Below are positions 12,848-23,604 of a stretch of 64,000 nucleotides of DNA, piece after piece. The notes below the pieces were generated by a model. The model did no database searches. It was not told where the DNA came from and saw only the letters and a list, made by a program, of their open reading frames with translations. Both the position numbers and the translations under genes were made by a program. The stretch is from Amblyomma americanum (taxonomy: Eukaryota; Arthropoda; Arachnida; Ixodida; Ixodidae): assembly GCF_052857255.1 (NCBI RefSeq), contig NC_135498.1, positions 117,280,281 through 117,344,280 of the forward strand. Direction: 5' to 3'. Numbering within the stretch: the first letter of the stretch is position 1; each line of letters begins with the position of its first letter.

Positions 12848-13083
12848 ATTTGGTTTTTGAAGAAAGGGAATGGCATAGTAACTGTCTCACATCTCGATGG
12901 ACACCCAAACCGCGCTATAAGGGAAGTGATAAAGCATAGAGTGAAAGAAAGGCGGAAAACGGTGCCGTAGTGGAGGGCTGCGGAATAGTTTCGGCCAACT
13001 GGGGACCAGGATCTTTAGCGCGTACTGACATCGCATAGCACGCGGCCACCTTTTGCGTTTCGTCTCCCTCAAAACGCAGCTGA
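12848..13083 (-). mobile_element. Ruka-type SINE in Q intron 2 (copy A)
   Basis: This reverse-orientation copy runs from 'ggtttttgaagaaagggaatggc' through the 'tggacacccaaaccgcgc' and 'ggtgccgtagtggagggctgcgg' blocks to 'aaaacgcag'. The tRNA-like head is missing. It is shared with copy B. Confidence 0.8.
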
Positions 13084-14076
13084 ATTCACAGTAAGCTCTC
13101 GATCAGGTGTTCTAGTTATAGGTCGCTCGACCGTGGTTGCGATACGCATTTCGGTTCCCTGGATATGACGCGGGAATGGACTCGGCGATGGACTGTCATA
13201 ATAAGGAAAAAACGCGCCGGGTTTGTTCCTTGAGCAGATATACGAGAACTATTCCAATAGCTACACGTTGCTTGTATGCATCACATATACCCTCGGACGC
13301 CGTGGACCGAGGGCCCACCGCGAACACTAAATCAACGCTCCACGCACTACCTCGGCACCAGGGTTTGGGGCTTCTAGACGCCGATGCATGAACAATGTTG
13401 AGTACTATGGAAGTCTAGGCGCTACTAGGAAGGGCAACTTAACTGCTAGCTCCGCCTTGTGCAGCAGGCTTGCGACGTGTGGCAGCTGAAACGTGCACTG
13501 AAGCTTGGTCAAAAAAAGGCTAAATATTGTTTGCTGAACTGTGCCGTTGATTAATCCATGATGAGTACCCCCGGGAGTGTGCGGTACAATGAATTTCTCA
13601 CCATCTGCGCTTTATCGCCTCGATCTGTGGCTTGGGCGACGACGGCTGCGAAGGCAACGGCTGTGGGTGCGTCGCTGACGCGGGGGCCTGCGTGCAAAAC
13701 GAGAGGCGCTCAGTCACAGCTGTCCAAGCTAGGGCCATCTACGGCTGCCGGCTTTTGGGAACGCTGTGTTAAGACTTGCGTTTACGTAAGAGGCCTCCTC
13801 CACTATTCGAACTTCGAAAACGTTAACCATACTCCAAAGGTTTAGTCCACGTACCGGCCCGACTGCAGCAGCGGATCTGGACTGGCTGTACGCGACGCTC
13901 TCGTGGGGTACCGGCAGGGAGCTCCGGTCTGGCGTCCATGGCTGAGACCGCGGCTGTGACGGCGCGGCGGGTCTCGGTCGCCCCTGGGACCGGTCTTTGT
14001 GGCTCTCGCTGGACGAGTCCGAGTAGTGCGTCCTGTCGAACGGGCCCGGGTACGGGCCCACCATGGTGATGGACAT

Positions 14077-14345
14077 CCTGGCTGCGGCTGGTTGAACTGC
14101 GCGGCAGGTCGGCTCCTTGAATCTTCGTCAGTCGGCCTGGCTCTGGCGTTAGGGCTAGCGGATGCAGCTGCTCGGAGCCCTGCAGGACACGTCCGTTCCG
14201 GGTTGGGCGGTGTTCTAAAATGGCGATGGGGCTCTGCCTGATCGAGAAGCTCGGGAACGCGTGCGCGTGCGACGGCGCGAGGCTTCAGGGCGTGCTGGGC
14301 AGCCGATGGCGATGGTGCTGGCGATCGCTTATCTTTTCTTGTGAC
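14077..14345 (-). promoter_or_regulatory. Upstream region of Q (copy A), conserved with R
   Basis: This GC-rich block lies just 5' of the Q start. It shares ordered blocks with the region upstream of R (62208-62470): GGCGTTAGGGCTAGCGG, GAGCCCT..ACGTCCGTT, and an AAAATGGCGA motif at about 14217. The last resembles the AANATGGCG core of YY1-type sites. The likely role is core promoter or 5' UTR. No TATA box or mapped start is visible. Confidence 0.45.
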
Positions 14346-14934
14346 CAATGGCAGTTGCTAGTGGGATAAGCGGCTCGAGGTCCGTTTTACGTGACCAGAA
14401 CGACGCAAAAACGGGAGACAAGTAGGTGCTGAGCGAGCTGAATTAGCTTGGGCGATGAAGTGAAATAGATAGAAATCACGAGGTAATATTGAAGTACAGA
14501 AAACTATTTACAGTATACGTCACCCTTGTATAGAGCGCTCGGGCGAAGCACTTCCCTGCAAATAAATGCAGATCTTGTTGCAGTATTACCTCAAGGGTCC
14601 AGAGACAATACTTGCGCGTAATGCCAGTAATGTAAGTAATGCCAGAGAGACACGCAAACAAAGTATTCATGACCACTTTTCCCACTAGTCAGAGGCTGCT
14701 CTGTACTTTGTTTTTGCTGCCAGATACGCACTGCTTGAGCGATTTACACAGTGGTGACACGGACTGTACGTTCGGGTATAGACATTTTATCTTATGCCAT
14801 AATCAGATGTTACCCCGCCGCGGTGGTTCGCAGGCTTTGTCGTTCTGCCAAAGCCTGTAGGTCAAGGGGATTGCAGTAGTTGCTGCTGATGGAGGTCGCG
14901 TCACTGCATTTGAGTGTCTCTCGCTCAGGTGGCG
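14346..14934. other. Unassigned spacer upstream of Q (copy A)
   Basis: I see no gene. From about 14760 on, the sequence is identical to copy B for several hundred bases, while 14346-14720 carries many differences. A tRNA-like 'ccgccgcggtggttcg' at about 14815 may be a SINE relic. Confidence 0.4.
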
Positions 14935-15236
14935 GTGGTAAAAACTTTATTTTCGTCATTATGCATTCAAAGGTGCTCCTTCATAGATCGAGTGGGGCCC
15001 CCATTGCGCTTTTCTTCTTTCCCTCCTTCACGGCTGGTTGCGTGATGTGGCCAGGAGCCCTTGGCGCTCGGCGACTTTCAAAGCTCGGCTCACGGCCCGG
15101 AATTGGGTCTTTGGGTCGGATCTGAGCACCACAACCTCCCCCTCTTCGCGGTTCGAGAGCTGCATGTCCATCGGCGGTGTGTCCCGTGGACAAGTATATG
15201 AGCTAAGTCGGCCCTATCTTGACCACCTAGCTCACA
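14935..15236 (-). pseudogene. R1-like LINE, C-terminus and 3' end (copy A, part 2)
   Basis: On the minus strand this reads the end of a LINE ORF2: a diverged zinc-knuckle stretch with DLAHIL, then (other frame) SDPKTQFRAVSRALKVAERQ, and a 3' end with AATAAAG. It continues the RNase H fragment at 16871-17330. The two were one element before the hAT-like insertion between them. No intact frame remains. Confidence 0.72.
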
Positions 15237-15789
15237 CAGTGTTGGCGGTAACGCGTTACAAGTAACGGGGTTACCAGTAACGCGTTACATTTTTCGGTAA
15301 CTTTGTAACGTACTCGTTAACATTTCGGAACAGTAACGGGTAACGTACTTACGTTAACACTTTTCGGTAACCTGAGGTGTCACGTTACTAGTTACTTTTT
15401 GTTCCAATTGTAACCCACCGTGCCCCCTTTTTTTAGAAAAGAAAGCGCAGAGCGCCTAAAATGATGTTGCAAATAAACAAAATGTACAGGTGCTCTCGAC
15501 GACCAAAACACCTGCCCTTGGCGACGCACCCAGCTAAAAAAGATATAGAAAAACAGAATAACCATAAAGCACGAAACACGTGCACGAACACGCGTTCACA
15601 CACTTGCTTTCACCTACCTCCCCTTCCCAAACCACTCACACACACACACAACTCTCTAAAGAGTGGAAGCATGCGGAGCATTTTCGAACATCATATTTTT
15701 CAGAATTACCTTAAATTTGTTGAGAGTTCAGCGATGCTTTCTTTGTGAAGTTAGAATTGATGATGAAATGTCATTTTGTGTTTAATATC

Positions 15790-16450
15790 ACGTTCAGAAA
15801 ATGGCTTCACCATGTGCACCATGTGATATAGTGCGGTGGAAACACTAGAGCACCTGCTCCTTCATTGTGCCGCGTAAGTCGATGCTCGTCGCGATATGAT
15901 TGCGGCCTACAGGCAACACCCTCTAGACTAGAGGGTGTTGTTACAGGGCGCTGGGCATACTACCAGACTCCCTCAAGACGCTATTGTGGCCGCAGGGCAG
16001 TGCGCGCATCCGTGAGCGAACCTTGGTGAACTCTGTGCGTTCCTCGAACAGACGGGCTTGACGTCCCTTCTCCGCCACGTAGTTACACGCAGTGACCGAG
16101 CGCTCCGCGAGTTCTACATCGGACGATTAAAAACTTGACGCCTCACTCCAGTTGTAGTCAACATAGTGTTGTGCGTGTTTGTTGTTATTACTAGACCATG
16201 AACTAACCACGCGCACAACCTGGACACATTTCTTATTGTGTAAATAGTTTGTGTATATTACCTCTCCCGCTATCCTCTCTTCCTGTCCCCTCACCTCTTT
16301 CATTTCATTTCTCCATTCTGCGTGCTATCCTTTACTCCTGCTGCCCCAGCTCAGTTGCTTCAGTATCGATGGCAGATGCCGGGGCTAACAAAAATCTTTT
16401 CCATCCTTTTCATTATTATTTTAATAATACCCACTTACATAATTTCCTAC
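15790..16450 (+). mobile_element. LINE C-terminus and 3' UTR nested in the hAT-like element (copy A)
   Basis: The plus strand reads a C-terminal knuckle-like stretch (ETLEHLLLHCAA, with a frame break before it), then DSLKTLLWPQGSA and ALREFYIGRLKT in shifted frames. A pyrimidine-rich 3' UTR follows, with 'ctcagttgcttcagtatcgatggcagatgccggggc' and an AT-rich end. It sits inside the GTAACG-rich hAT-like termini, which makes a three-level nest. It is degraded. Confidence 0.6.
15914..15940. repeat. Perfect 27-bp palindrome (copy A)
   Basis: The 13-bp arm CAACACCCTCTAG, a single A, then CTAGAGGGTGTTG. It lies in the LINE fragment and is perfectly kept at 50773-50799 in copy B. Confidence 0.9.
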
Positions 16451-16870
16451 TTACTTACCATGTGCCACAGAGTTAGAAGCCACAACATGTATCTATACAG
16501 GGACCTTTAGGCCACTATAACATCTCTTTCTTTTGTTTTGTGGGTGCCGTTTGCAGATGGCGCTTTACCATGGCTAAGCTCCCGCACATTTGCTCCATGT
16601 ATTCTCGTTAAATCAAGATTTCGCGTAAAATCTTGTCTGGGCTAGAAGTTTTACATGAAGTGTGAGCTTCATAACATTGTTATCGTAAAATCTAAATTCG
16701 AAGACTATACAAAATTAATGGCCATGAAGTAACGGCAAAGTACCATGTGGTACTTTATTTATGTAACGATACCGTGTTACCTTTTTTTTTGTAGGTAACG
16801 TAGGGCGGTAACGCGTTCCTTTTTTTTAGCGTAACGTATTTACTTTTCTTCGATGACGCCTACAACACTG

Positions 16871-17330
16871 GGCGAGAATACTCCAGGATACATAATGGAG
16901 TTTTTATAAGTGTCGGGGAACGTGTTTTTCTGGAGTTGCCTCCAAGCCACCTTCTGAGGTTTGGTCAAAGGCGTATCGGGGGTTGGGTATTTAGGTCTAT
17001 TATTACGATAGTGCATAGTTATGTAGTTATACGTGACCATGCGATCCTTGGCCGACCTCAGGTTTGGACAGGCCACAGCCCTGTTGATGAATCCTGGGGC
17101 AAAATCGTGGGCTGCTTCGTTCGTCGGGTGGGACGAGTGCGCAGGCACCCAGATAATTTGAAGGGCGGCTAGGTGCTAGATTGGACTGTCTCTCAAGAAT
17201 AGAAATGGAGGCAGAGTGCACTCTGCCTTTCGCAAAATTTTGCACGGCTGTCTTGGAATCGCTGAGTATATATTCAGCTTCCGTTGAGGCGATGGCCAGA
17301 GCGATAGCAGAAATTTACCTTTCAACTGAT
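16871..17330 (-). pseudogene. R1-like LINE RNase H fragment (copy A, part 1)
   Basis: The minus strand reads AEYILSDSKTAVQNFAKGRVH, then in a shifted frame PAHSSHPTNEAAHDFA, then KVAWRQLQKNTFPDTYKNS. These are RNase H and post-RNase H blocks of a LINE ORF2. The frame is broken at least once. It is cut at 16870 by the hAT-like insertion. Confidence 0.75.
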
Positions 17331-17780
17331 GAATTTATTGCCGAAAGCTTTTAGCTTCGCAAACGTATTTGTGAGCTTGTGTCTCTTATCTCTAAGATCC
17401 TGCACTCATGGGACCCTTGAGGCTATTCGGTGCACGCGAGAGAGAAACATTTTAATAAAAAAACAATTTACCCAGCGTTTAAAAATCGCTGGAACGCTAC
17501 TCTGCTTGATGAAGGGAATTTTGGAGATAAACGCGGAATGAGAGCGATGTGAAATAGGTCGAAATAAAACAAAAAAGGAAAAGGCAAAACGCGCCCATTG
17601 AATGCGTACTAAGGTGCATCGGCGAGTAATCATGTTTCAAGTGCACAGTCCTACAAATGGGATAACAAAGTTCACTTCGTGGAGAATGCTTTAGGATAAA
17701 ACGCAAGGTGAATTTGGAGCTTGTGAAGACTTCCAATGATTTAACAAAACGTATGCACTTGCATCCTTACTGATACTCTA
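17331..17780. other. Unassigned AT-rich spacer (copy A)
   Basis: No gene or known repeat is recognised. It aligns with 52181-52637 of copy B. The base of the 2.39-kb tandem repeat of copy B starts within the equivalent of this stretch. Confidence 0.35.
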
Positions 17781-19556
17781 TTCTTCCTGTTAGTCTCCGC
17801 GAAAACTCCAGTACTGTAGGCGAGCATATTCTGCGTCCGCTAATCGGAACACCGGGCTGGCACAGCCCGGTGTAAATATGGCTGCGCCTAAAACGGTAAG
17901 TGAGAAACTCTATAGACTCACGAGTAACTGGATTGGCACGTGATTTGCGAATCGTACGCAATATATTTCTCGGCGAAACACAATAACACATAGTGGACAC
18001 CAGCGGCGAAATCTCTCGGCTACCGCAACCGGGTCCATGCTCGTTGCGGTCATCGCAAGAGTGAGCCGGATCCACGCACGGCGATCCACGAGCTTGAAAG
18101 GGGAGGCTCAGCAGCGGCCATAGATTGGAATGCATTAGGACTGGGAAAAGAAAAAAAAAGATTTTTCTCTTTATGTACCGCCATGCAAACATGATAAAGA
18201 CCGCTCTGCCAAGGAGCGATTTAGAAGAATGCGGATACCGACGTGTACATCACGAAACGATGATCCGTTTGGTACCGACCACTGGTTCGCCGGCCACGGC
18301 CCTCTGAAGGTCGCCCCTCATTGCGGTTTCCTAAAGGCCGTCGGTAAGAATCTCACAAGCAGGCTTCAACTCGACTAAACTTTGTGCGCCAAATTGTGCC
18401 CATTTGTTTGCTACCACTCCAAACCCTCTGCGCCAAATTGGTGGGCCACAATTTTGTCACCAGTGGCGACACCACGTGGCACCAGTCTCGGCACCAGCTC
18501 AGATGGTATATAGCGGAACGCCGATACTATAGCGGGTGGATCGGCTGCCACTGTGCCGGCCCGACGACTGCGCATGCGGTCACGTGGTGGGCGTCACACT
18601 TTGCTCGATGCTGCAGTACATTGATCACATGACTGGCTGCCATCTTGAAATCTCGGTCGGACAAGAAACGTTCGAATGGGAGTAGTAAGAGCTAACGCTC
18701 TTAAAAATTCCAAGCACGATTACGATTCTCCTTTTAATGCGAAATTTGAGCTTAGCTCTGCCCTGAGCCTTAGGCTCTGCAGGCTGATTCTTTTGCTTTT
18801 CCGGGTGGTCGGTACGTCTGGCGACCATATTAGTTCCATAGTAGTATCCGCTGATAACGACAACGATGTGCACTGCACAGCGGCCGAGAATGTGTGTATT
18901 AGCTCGATAGCATGCAGGCATTAGTTGATGAGTATCACGATGTGCAATGTACAGCCCGAGTGTGTGTCGCAGTCTAAAACAAGGCGTGATCGACTGCGGC
19001 GATAGCACAGTACTATCGTGCAGCGGCCAGTGAAGCTGATCTGTTATCGGCGCTGCGGGTTCGAATCCCAGTCGTGGCAATGTTTGTATTTATCGATGGT
19101 TTGACGCGGCTGAAACCAGGAACGGGAGCTTAAGAGCTGCGCTCTACAAAGGAGAGAGTTTAAGCGTTGTACCTAACCACGAATAAACGTATGAGTTGAT
19201 TCAAGGTTATGAATTGATTAAAGTGCCTAGATAGACATTGAAGCAGATTTGTCCAGCACCGACTGTTTTAGCAACAAAGCCGTCGTGACGTCGATGCAGC
19301 TTTTTTTGGTGTGAGTCTCTGATGCTAGGCTACACGCCACTGACTCCCAAACGTGGATCACGGAGTCTTTTCAGCCTTACATCAAATCTCCTCAGCTTTT
19401 CCTGGTGTTCAAAGACCGGCATCGCTAGAAAGCGCCATAATATCGATTTCAACGCAAATAATATAATTATAGAGCGAAGCTAACGGGCTTAGCGATTTAA
19501 TGAGCCAAAGCTGTTATAGGTTTGGTTTAGCCATTTAGGTCAATGCCCCGCTACCT
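17781..19556. repeat. Unclassified repeat module (copy A, single copy)
   Basis: This is the copy A counterpart of the module that is tandemly doubled in copy B (52574-57349). About 370 bp (18380-18740) is identical to copy B. It contains a B-box-like GGGTTCGAATCCC at about 19057 and a small inverted repeat AGAGCTAACGCTCT at 18688. The last roughly 0.56 kb of the copy B module, with the STPR-like coding fragment, is absent here. The junction is at poly-T near 19562. Confidence 0.6.
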
Positions 19557-20696
19557 GTCATGTTTTTTTTTTGTACTGCATATCTCGCCACTTCTATGTT
19601 TATTTTGGTTCGTGTAACCCACTCCGCTCTCCAATGCTTCGCAGACTGAGGGTATACCAAAATAAAAATAAATCCAACCCGTTTACTTCCGTCCCGCGCT
19701 TGCACATTCCACTTGTCCAAATGCCAATGGTGACAGGATTTGAATTTAATTTCATTATATCTAATAACCTTAGGTAATTAGAGTCTTACGGCTGAAGATC
19801 TAGATTCCTATGTAGAATGCGCGGCCATATGGCCAAACCAAAGCTGTTACAGCTATCGCTATAAAATTCGATGGAGCTGCCCTCGGCCTCTTTCAAGGCA
19901 CTGAGTTGCGCTGTGTGGCACACCTCTCCTGTGCATACCTGCCGCCGTAGGCGCCTCCTGCTTGTCCCTATACTGCGGCGTGTGGCCTCACGGTAGTGTC
20001 CTCCGGCGCATCCCCTGTATCCTGCGAGTGTCCGCACGGATGCTGGTTAGCGGATTAGATTAACGGAAGGGAGAAGTATGCTATTTCGCAGCGTGTAAAT
20101 AACACTTCCAGCTTGGCTTCGCTCGAGAATCCCCGTCGTCTCAAGCCTCCTCACACACAGAGTATACGACTATCGCTTGAACGTCCGTGCCGCAAGGCTC
20201 GGCGGCGTATCTATAGGGCGAACGCGGTAGCACCTTAGACTGTGCCTTATCAGCGCTAAGCGAAATCACCGCCGTAGTTTAGTTTTGCGTACTACAACGT
20301 TTTAAGCTTAGCGCTAACGTATTCCGCTGCGCTGAGGCGCAGCTGCCAAGTGCGAAATGCAGATGCGCACTTGCAGCTGCGCGCGTGCACCGTGTTCCTA
20401 CGGGTAGCAAGCGCAAATGGTGATCGTGGTACACTGTGACGGCTTCCCAAAGCGCTGAGCTTAAAACGCTGTAGTGTGCCTAATCCGGAACCGATGGCGC
20501 TGATGGCGTTTAGAGCTGATAAACACTTTGAAGAGCCACTGCTGAAAAAACACACTGGTCCCTGTCACAGCAATATTTCTGCTGACGAGCGTTAATTGAA
20601 GTTTTTGCTGAGTTAAATTATTGTGACAAGTCCTCTGCAACGCCGAGGGGCATAAGGATAACTTCTCGCGTTTCCTCACTCACGGATAATTAATAA
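19557..20696. other. Unassigned region with one candidate exon (copy A)
   Basis: There is no firm gene. On the minus strand 20021-19939 is bounded by CACTCGCAG and GTATGC. It is open only if entered in phase 1, as R exon 4 is; entered in phase 0 it has a TAG. Both copies keep it. It could be a further or alternative exon of R, or chance. Confidence 0.25.
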
Positions 20697-20935
20697 TAAT
20701 TGGTTTTGGGGGAAAGTAAATGGCGCAGCATCTGTCTCATATATCGTTGGACACCTGAACCGCGCCCTAAGGGAAGGGATAAGGAGGGAGTGAAAGAAGA
20801 AAGGAAGAATGAGGTGCCGTAGTGGAGGGCTCCGGAATAATTTCAACCACCTGGGGATCTTTAACGTGCACTGACATCGCACAGCACACGGGCGCCTTAG
20901 CGTTTTTCCTCTATAAAAACGCAGCCGCCCTCACT
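20697..20935 (-). mobile_element. Ruka-type SINE (copy A)
   Basis: Reverse-orientation copy from 'taattggttttgggggaaagtaaatggcgcag' through 'gaggtgccgtagtggagggctccggaataatttc' to 'aaaacgcagccgccctc'. The head is truncated. It is also at 58507-58735. Confidence 0.88.
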
Positions 20936-21354
20936 CACGCACAAATGAGAATTATTCACGTTATACAGGGAGAAAATTTTCTTGCGAAATTTTGAGCTTC
21001 TTTTTTTTTAATTTCGACCCTGTATATTCATTTTTATTGCTTTATTCTTGTGATAGCTATTATTCTTTCATTTTGGCCTTTGCCTCTTCGAGGGACTTCG
21101 AAAGGAGGAATTGGGGGAGTGGGCGTTCTCCGGAATGTGCACGAGTTAGCTGTGTTCAACAATGGCTGATGCTTTCTACGGTGGTCTCCTGTACCCGAGC
21201 TGGAATGAACGCAAAATTGTTGCACAACCCGCAGCACTGTGTGTCCGCTGCGGCAATATTCTCGTCAAAATCTCAATGCACGGAAAGGAACGAGGAACCA
21301 TGACGTAGACTGAAACCGTATTTGCAAAATGCCATTTGGGGAAACGGGGGTAAT
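20936..21354. other. Unassigned AT-rich spacer (copy A)
   Basis: No coding or repeat structure is recognised. It is nearly identical to 58736-59152 of copy B. Confidence 0.35.
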
Positions 21355-21562
21355 AAGCCGCCGCGGTGGCTAAGTCGTTATAGCGCTCGTTGCTGACCCG
21401 AAAGAGGCGCGTTCGATCCTGGCCGTGGCGATCGAATTTCGATAGAGGCGACATTCTAGAGAACCCCAGGTGGTCGAAACTTCCGGAGCCCTTCTCTACG
21501 GCGTCCCTCATAGCCTAAGTCGCTTCGGGACGTCAAACCCCATAAACCATAAACTAAAGGAA
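21355..21562 (+). mobile_element. tRNA-derived SINE of a second family (copy A)
   Basis: The head GCCGCCGCGGTGGCTAAGTCG with B box GCGTTCGATCCTGG is followed by 'gaatttcgatagagg', 'gagaaccccaggtggtcgaaa' and the tail 'gggacgtcaaaccccataaacc'. It shares the core with Ruka but has a different 3' end. It lies directly downstream of the R exon 4 donor. Confidence 0.8.
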
Positions 21563-21572
21563 CTAAACACAC

Positions 21573-22946
21573 CTCCACCGCTCTCGACGCTGGCGCCACA
21601 GCGTCCGCGATGGCCTCAGCGTCAGCTGCGAACATTTGCAGGGCTAATGGCCACAGCTCGGGCCGGCCACTGGAAGTGATGCCGAGCGTCGCCGGACGGG
21701 CTGGCACCGGAGTCGGCGACGGCTCGCTATGTGCACTGCGGTATGCGCCGGCTCCTGCACCAGAAATCGCAGTGACAGTTCGTTACTATGACAAGGGAAA
21801 AGGCAGAGTCGGAACAGACGTGCCCTTGAGATGCTCTCCGACCAACCTTTTACAGACCTTCGTGACAGCTGCTGCAAACAGTCACTACAGTGTGCCATAA
21901 GTATAGTGGCAAGTAGCGTCACGCCAAGCCTGAAATCACGGACCTGGGCTGGCTTCTACAAACAAATAAGACAGTGTTATTCCCTGTCTAATCCTATTCA
22001 CGGTCTTAAAACCTCGCAGTTCACTTTGTCTGTGTAAACTTCAAGCGGACAGCGAACACCGACTAAAAGCTTGGTAACTCAGTTTATTCAGCGTTCGTGT
22101 ACCCTTGAGGCGTCCACGGACCACCTTTCCTTTACTCAAAACTGAGCAGATGTTTCTAGACCAGGGAATAAGATTAGACTGGAAATAAGACTTATTTAAT
22201 CCGGTGGCAGCGTTTCGATGGGGGCGAAACGCAAAGGCGCCCTTGTGCTCTCCAATGCCATTGCATGTTAAAGATCCCCAGGTGGTATAAATTATTCCGG
22301 AGTCGTCCACTACGGCATCTTTCTTTCTTTTTTTACTCCCTCCTTCATCCCTTCCCTTACAGTGCGGTTCAGGGATCCGCCGGGATGTGAGACAGATACT
22401 GCGGCATTTCCTCTCCCCAAAAAAACAATTTTTTTATTTCATTCGCGCAAGCCGCCCCTGGATTCGTCGTTATCCTTCTTATATTGCAATATGAGCGCCT
22501 TTGCGAAGGCATCGTGAGCGCGTCTAAGGAAATCGTATGATTTAGACCAGCGTCGATGACGCGTCGAACGTGATGCTCGTTGCAGAGGAGTGCACCTCGT
22601 GCTTATTTCCAGCCGTATTTTCTCATTAGTCTATAACGAAGAGCTCTCACCGCGGTTACATTGGGGCGTCTCCTCGGGCCCCTCGGAGACTCCGTCGGTG
22701 CCTTGGACCGGCAGATGCTCTTCTGCACTGGCGGACGACGTGGAAGGCAACCTCCGTCCGAAGGGGCTGCAGAGACACCCGGGAACATTGCCGCCGGTGA
22801 CGCTGCCGCCGTTGACCACCTTCGCCGCCTTGACGTGCTCCTCCGGGCGCTCCCGGCAATGAGATGCTTTGACCACCGCCGCCGACCGCCGGCCGACCAC
22901 GAGCTCGGCCACACCGATTGCTTCGAAGAACCGGTACCACTTGTTG
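21573..22946 (-). pseudogene. R gene, copy A: exons 3 and 4 only
   Basis: Exon 3 is 22946-22651, entered after CGCCGCAG. It starts with the single base that completes a codon begun in exon 2, then NKWYRFFEAIGVAEL, and ends at CCGCG with donor GTGAGA in phase 1. Exon 4 is 21754-21573, entered after TTTCTGGTGCAG. Its two leading bases complete a Gly codon, then 60 open codons (AGAYRSAHSEPSPTPVP, ELWPLALQMFAADAEA) run to a GTGTGT donor in phase 0. The matched phases support the model. Exon 3 lacks the clear membrane helix of P and Q. Exons 1 and 2 are missing because a 1.66-kb deletion ends at 23030, so this copy cannot be expressed as in copy B. Confidence 0.68.
22195..22440 (+). mobile_element. 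Ruka-type SINE in R intron 3 (copy A)
   Basis: Forward copy: 'cgtttcgatgggggcgaaacgcaaaggcgcc', core 'ttaaagatccccaggtgg', C/T-rich block, then 'gcggcatttcctctccccaaaaaaac'. The head is short. Shared with copy B. Confidence 0.87.
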
Positions 22947-23029
22947 CTGCGGCGTTCCGCACGTGGGATGGACTGGCTGTTGCTTGCGCCGTCAACGCTG
23001 GAAGCACGAGGTGCAAAAAGACTGCACAT

Positions 23030-23325
23030 TGGAAAATTGGTTTTTTTGGGGGGAAAGGAAATATCGCAGTATCTTTCTCACATATCGGCTGACATCTGAA
23101 CCGCCCCTTAAGGGAGCGGATAGAGGAGGGACTGAGAGAAAAAAGGAAAAAGAAGTGACGTAGTGGAGGGATCCGGAATAATTTCGACCACCTCGGGATC
23201 TTTAAACTGACATCGCACAGCACACGGGCGCCTTAACCTTTCGCCTCCATCGAAACCTGGTCGCCGCGGTCGGGATCGAACTCGGATACTCCGGATCATA
23301 ACCACTGAGCCACCGCGGCGGCTCC
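23030..23325 (-). mobile_element. Ruka-type SINE with tRNA-like head (copy A)
   Basis: Reverse copy running from 'ggaaaattggtttttttggggggaaagg' to a head with 'gggatcgaactcgg' and 'ccactgagccaccgcggcgg'. Its 3' end forms the breakpoint of the 1.66-kb deletion that removed R exons 1 and 2. Confidence 0.88.
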
Positions 23326-23604
23326 GCACGAATCTGCTTCACTGCAGTTCTACATAGATGACCAGTAAACGTCGGGTGTCGAAAGGAGAATGAGGTGCAT
23401 TTTTGGTTTTGAACAACCTTATGAGTACCTGTCAGTCGCCGCTTGTGTCCTGGCCAAACCCCCACAATGATCTTCTTGAGGACACCACCACCTTGCCCGC
23501 TGTCCTGTTTAACTTTCGGTGGTGACCTATCGCCATCATTTGTATGTGCATTGTGCTTGCTTAGCCTGCGTGCCAGTCTTACTTTCTATAGTTTTGTTTA
23601 AAGT
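23326..23604. other. Unassigned spacer (copy A)
   Basis: No gene or known repeat. Nearly identical to 62783-63056. Confidence 0.35.

Larger units (their letters stand above)
11773..14076 (-). pseudogene. Q gene, copy A: broken copy of a membrane protein gene
   Basis: Three exons are placed by homology to copy B and by splice signals. Exon 1 is 14076-13855: MSITMVGPYPGPF then RTHYSDSSSE, 74 codons, donor GTACGTGG. Exon 2 is 13687-13602: proline-rich, ends KPQIEAIKRR plus TG, donor GTGAGA. Exon 3 begins at 11944 after CGTCGCAG. The phases are 0 then 2, and they fit. Exon 3 reads CNEML, then a TAA stop at 11931-11929 where copy B has a Trp codon, so the frame closes just before the membrane segment. 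The exon is also cut at 11773 by a 1.62-kb deletion. The membrane segment (LGAFALVAAVVAVLMVVVL) is still readable beyond the stop. Intron 2 (11945-13601) holds a MITE and a SINE. Confidence 0.82.
15237..16870. mobile_element. hAT-like non-autonomous DNA transposon (copy A)
   Basis: Both termini begin CAGTGTTG when read inward. The left end continues into GGCGGTAACGCGTTAC and several further GTAACG repeats. The right end carries GGTAACGTAGGGCGGTAACGCGTT. This TAACGCGTTA-rich terminus is typical of many hAT elements. It splits an R1-like LINE whose two halves lie on either side. No transposase frame is present, and no clean 8-bp target duplication is visible, so the boundaries are approximate. 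Confidence 0.6.

Noticed and set aside
13842..14348. 168-codon Arg/Pro-rich minus-strand ORF (and its copy at 48750-49346)
   Set aside because: It is the wrong frame of Q exon 1 and its GC-rich upstream region. The frame with the P/R-conserved motif and matching splice phases is the other one.
19939..20021. Firm exon 5 of R
   Set aside because: Splice-like borders exist, but R exon 4 ends in phase 0 and this segment then reads into TAG in both copies. It is kept only as a low-confidence note.
22603..23223. 206-codon minus-strand ORF across R exon 3 and a SINE
   Set aside because: It runs through a SINE and disagrees with the phase that joins R exons 2, 3 and 4.
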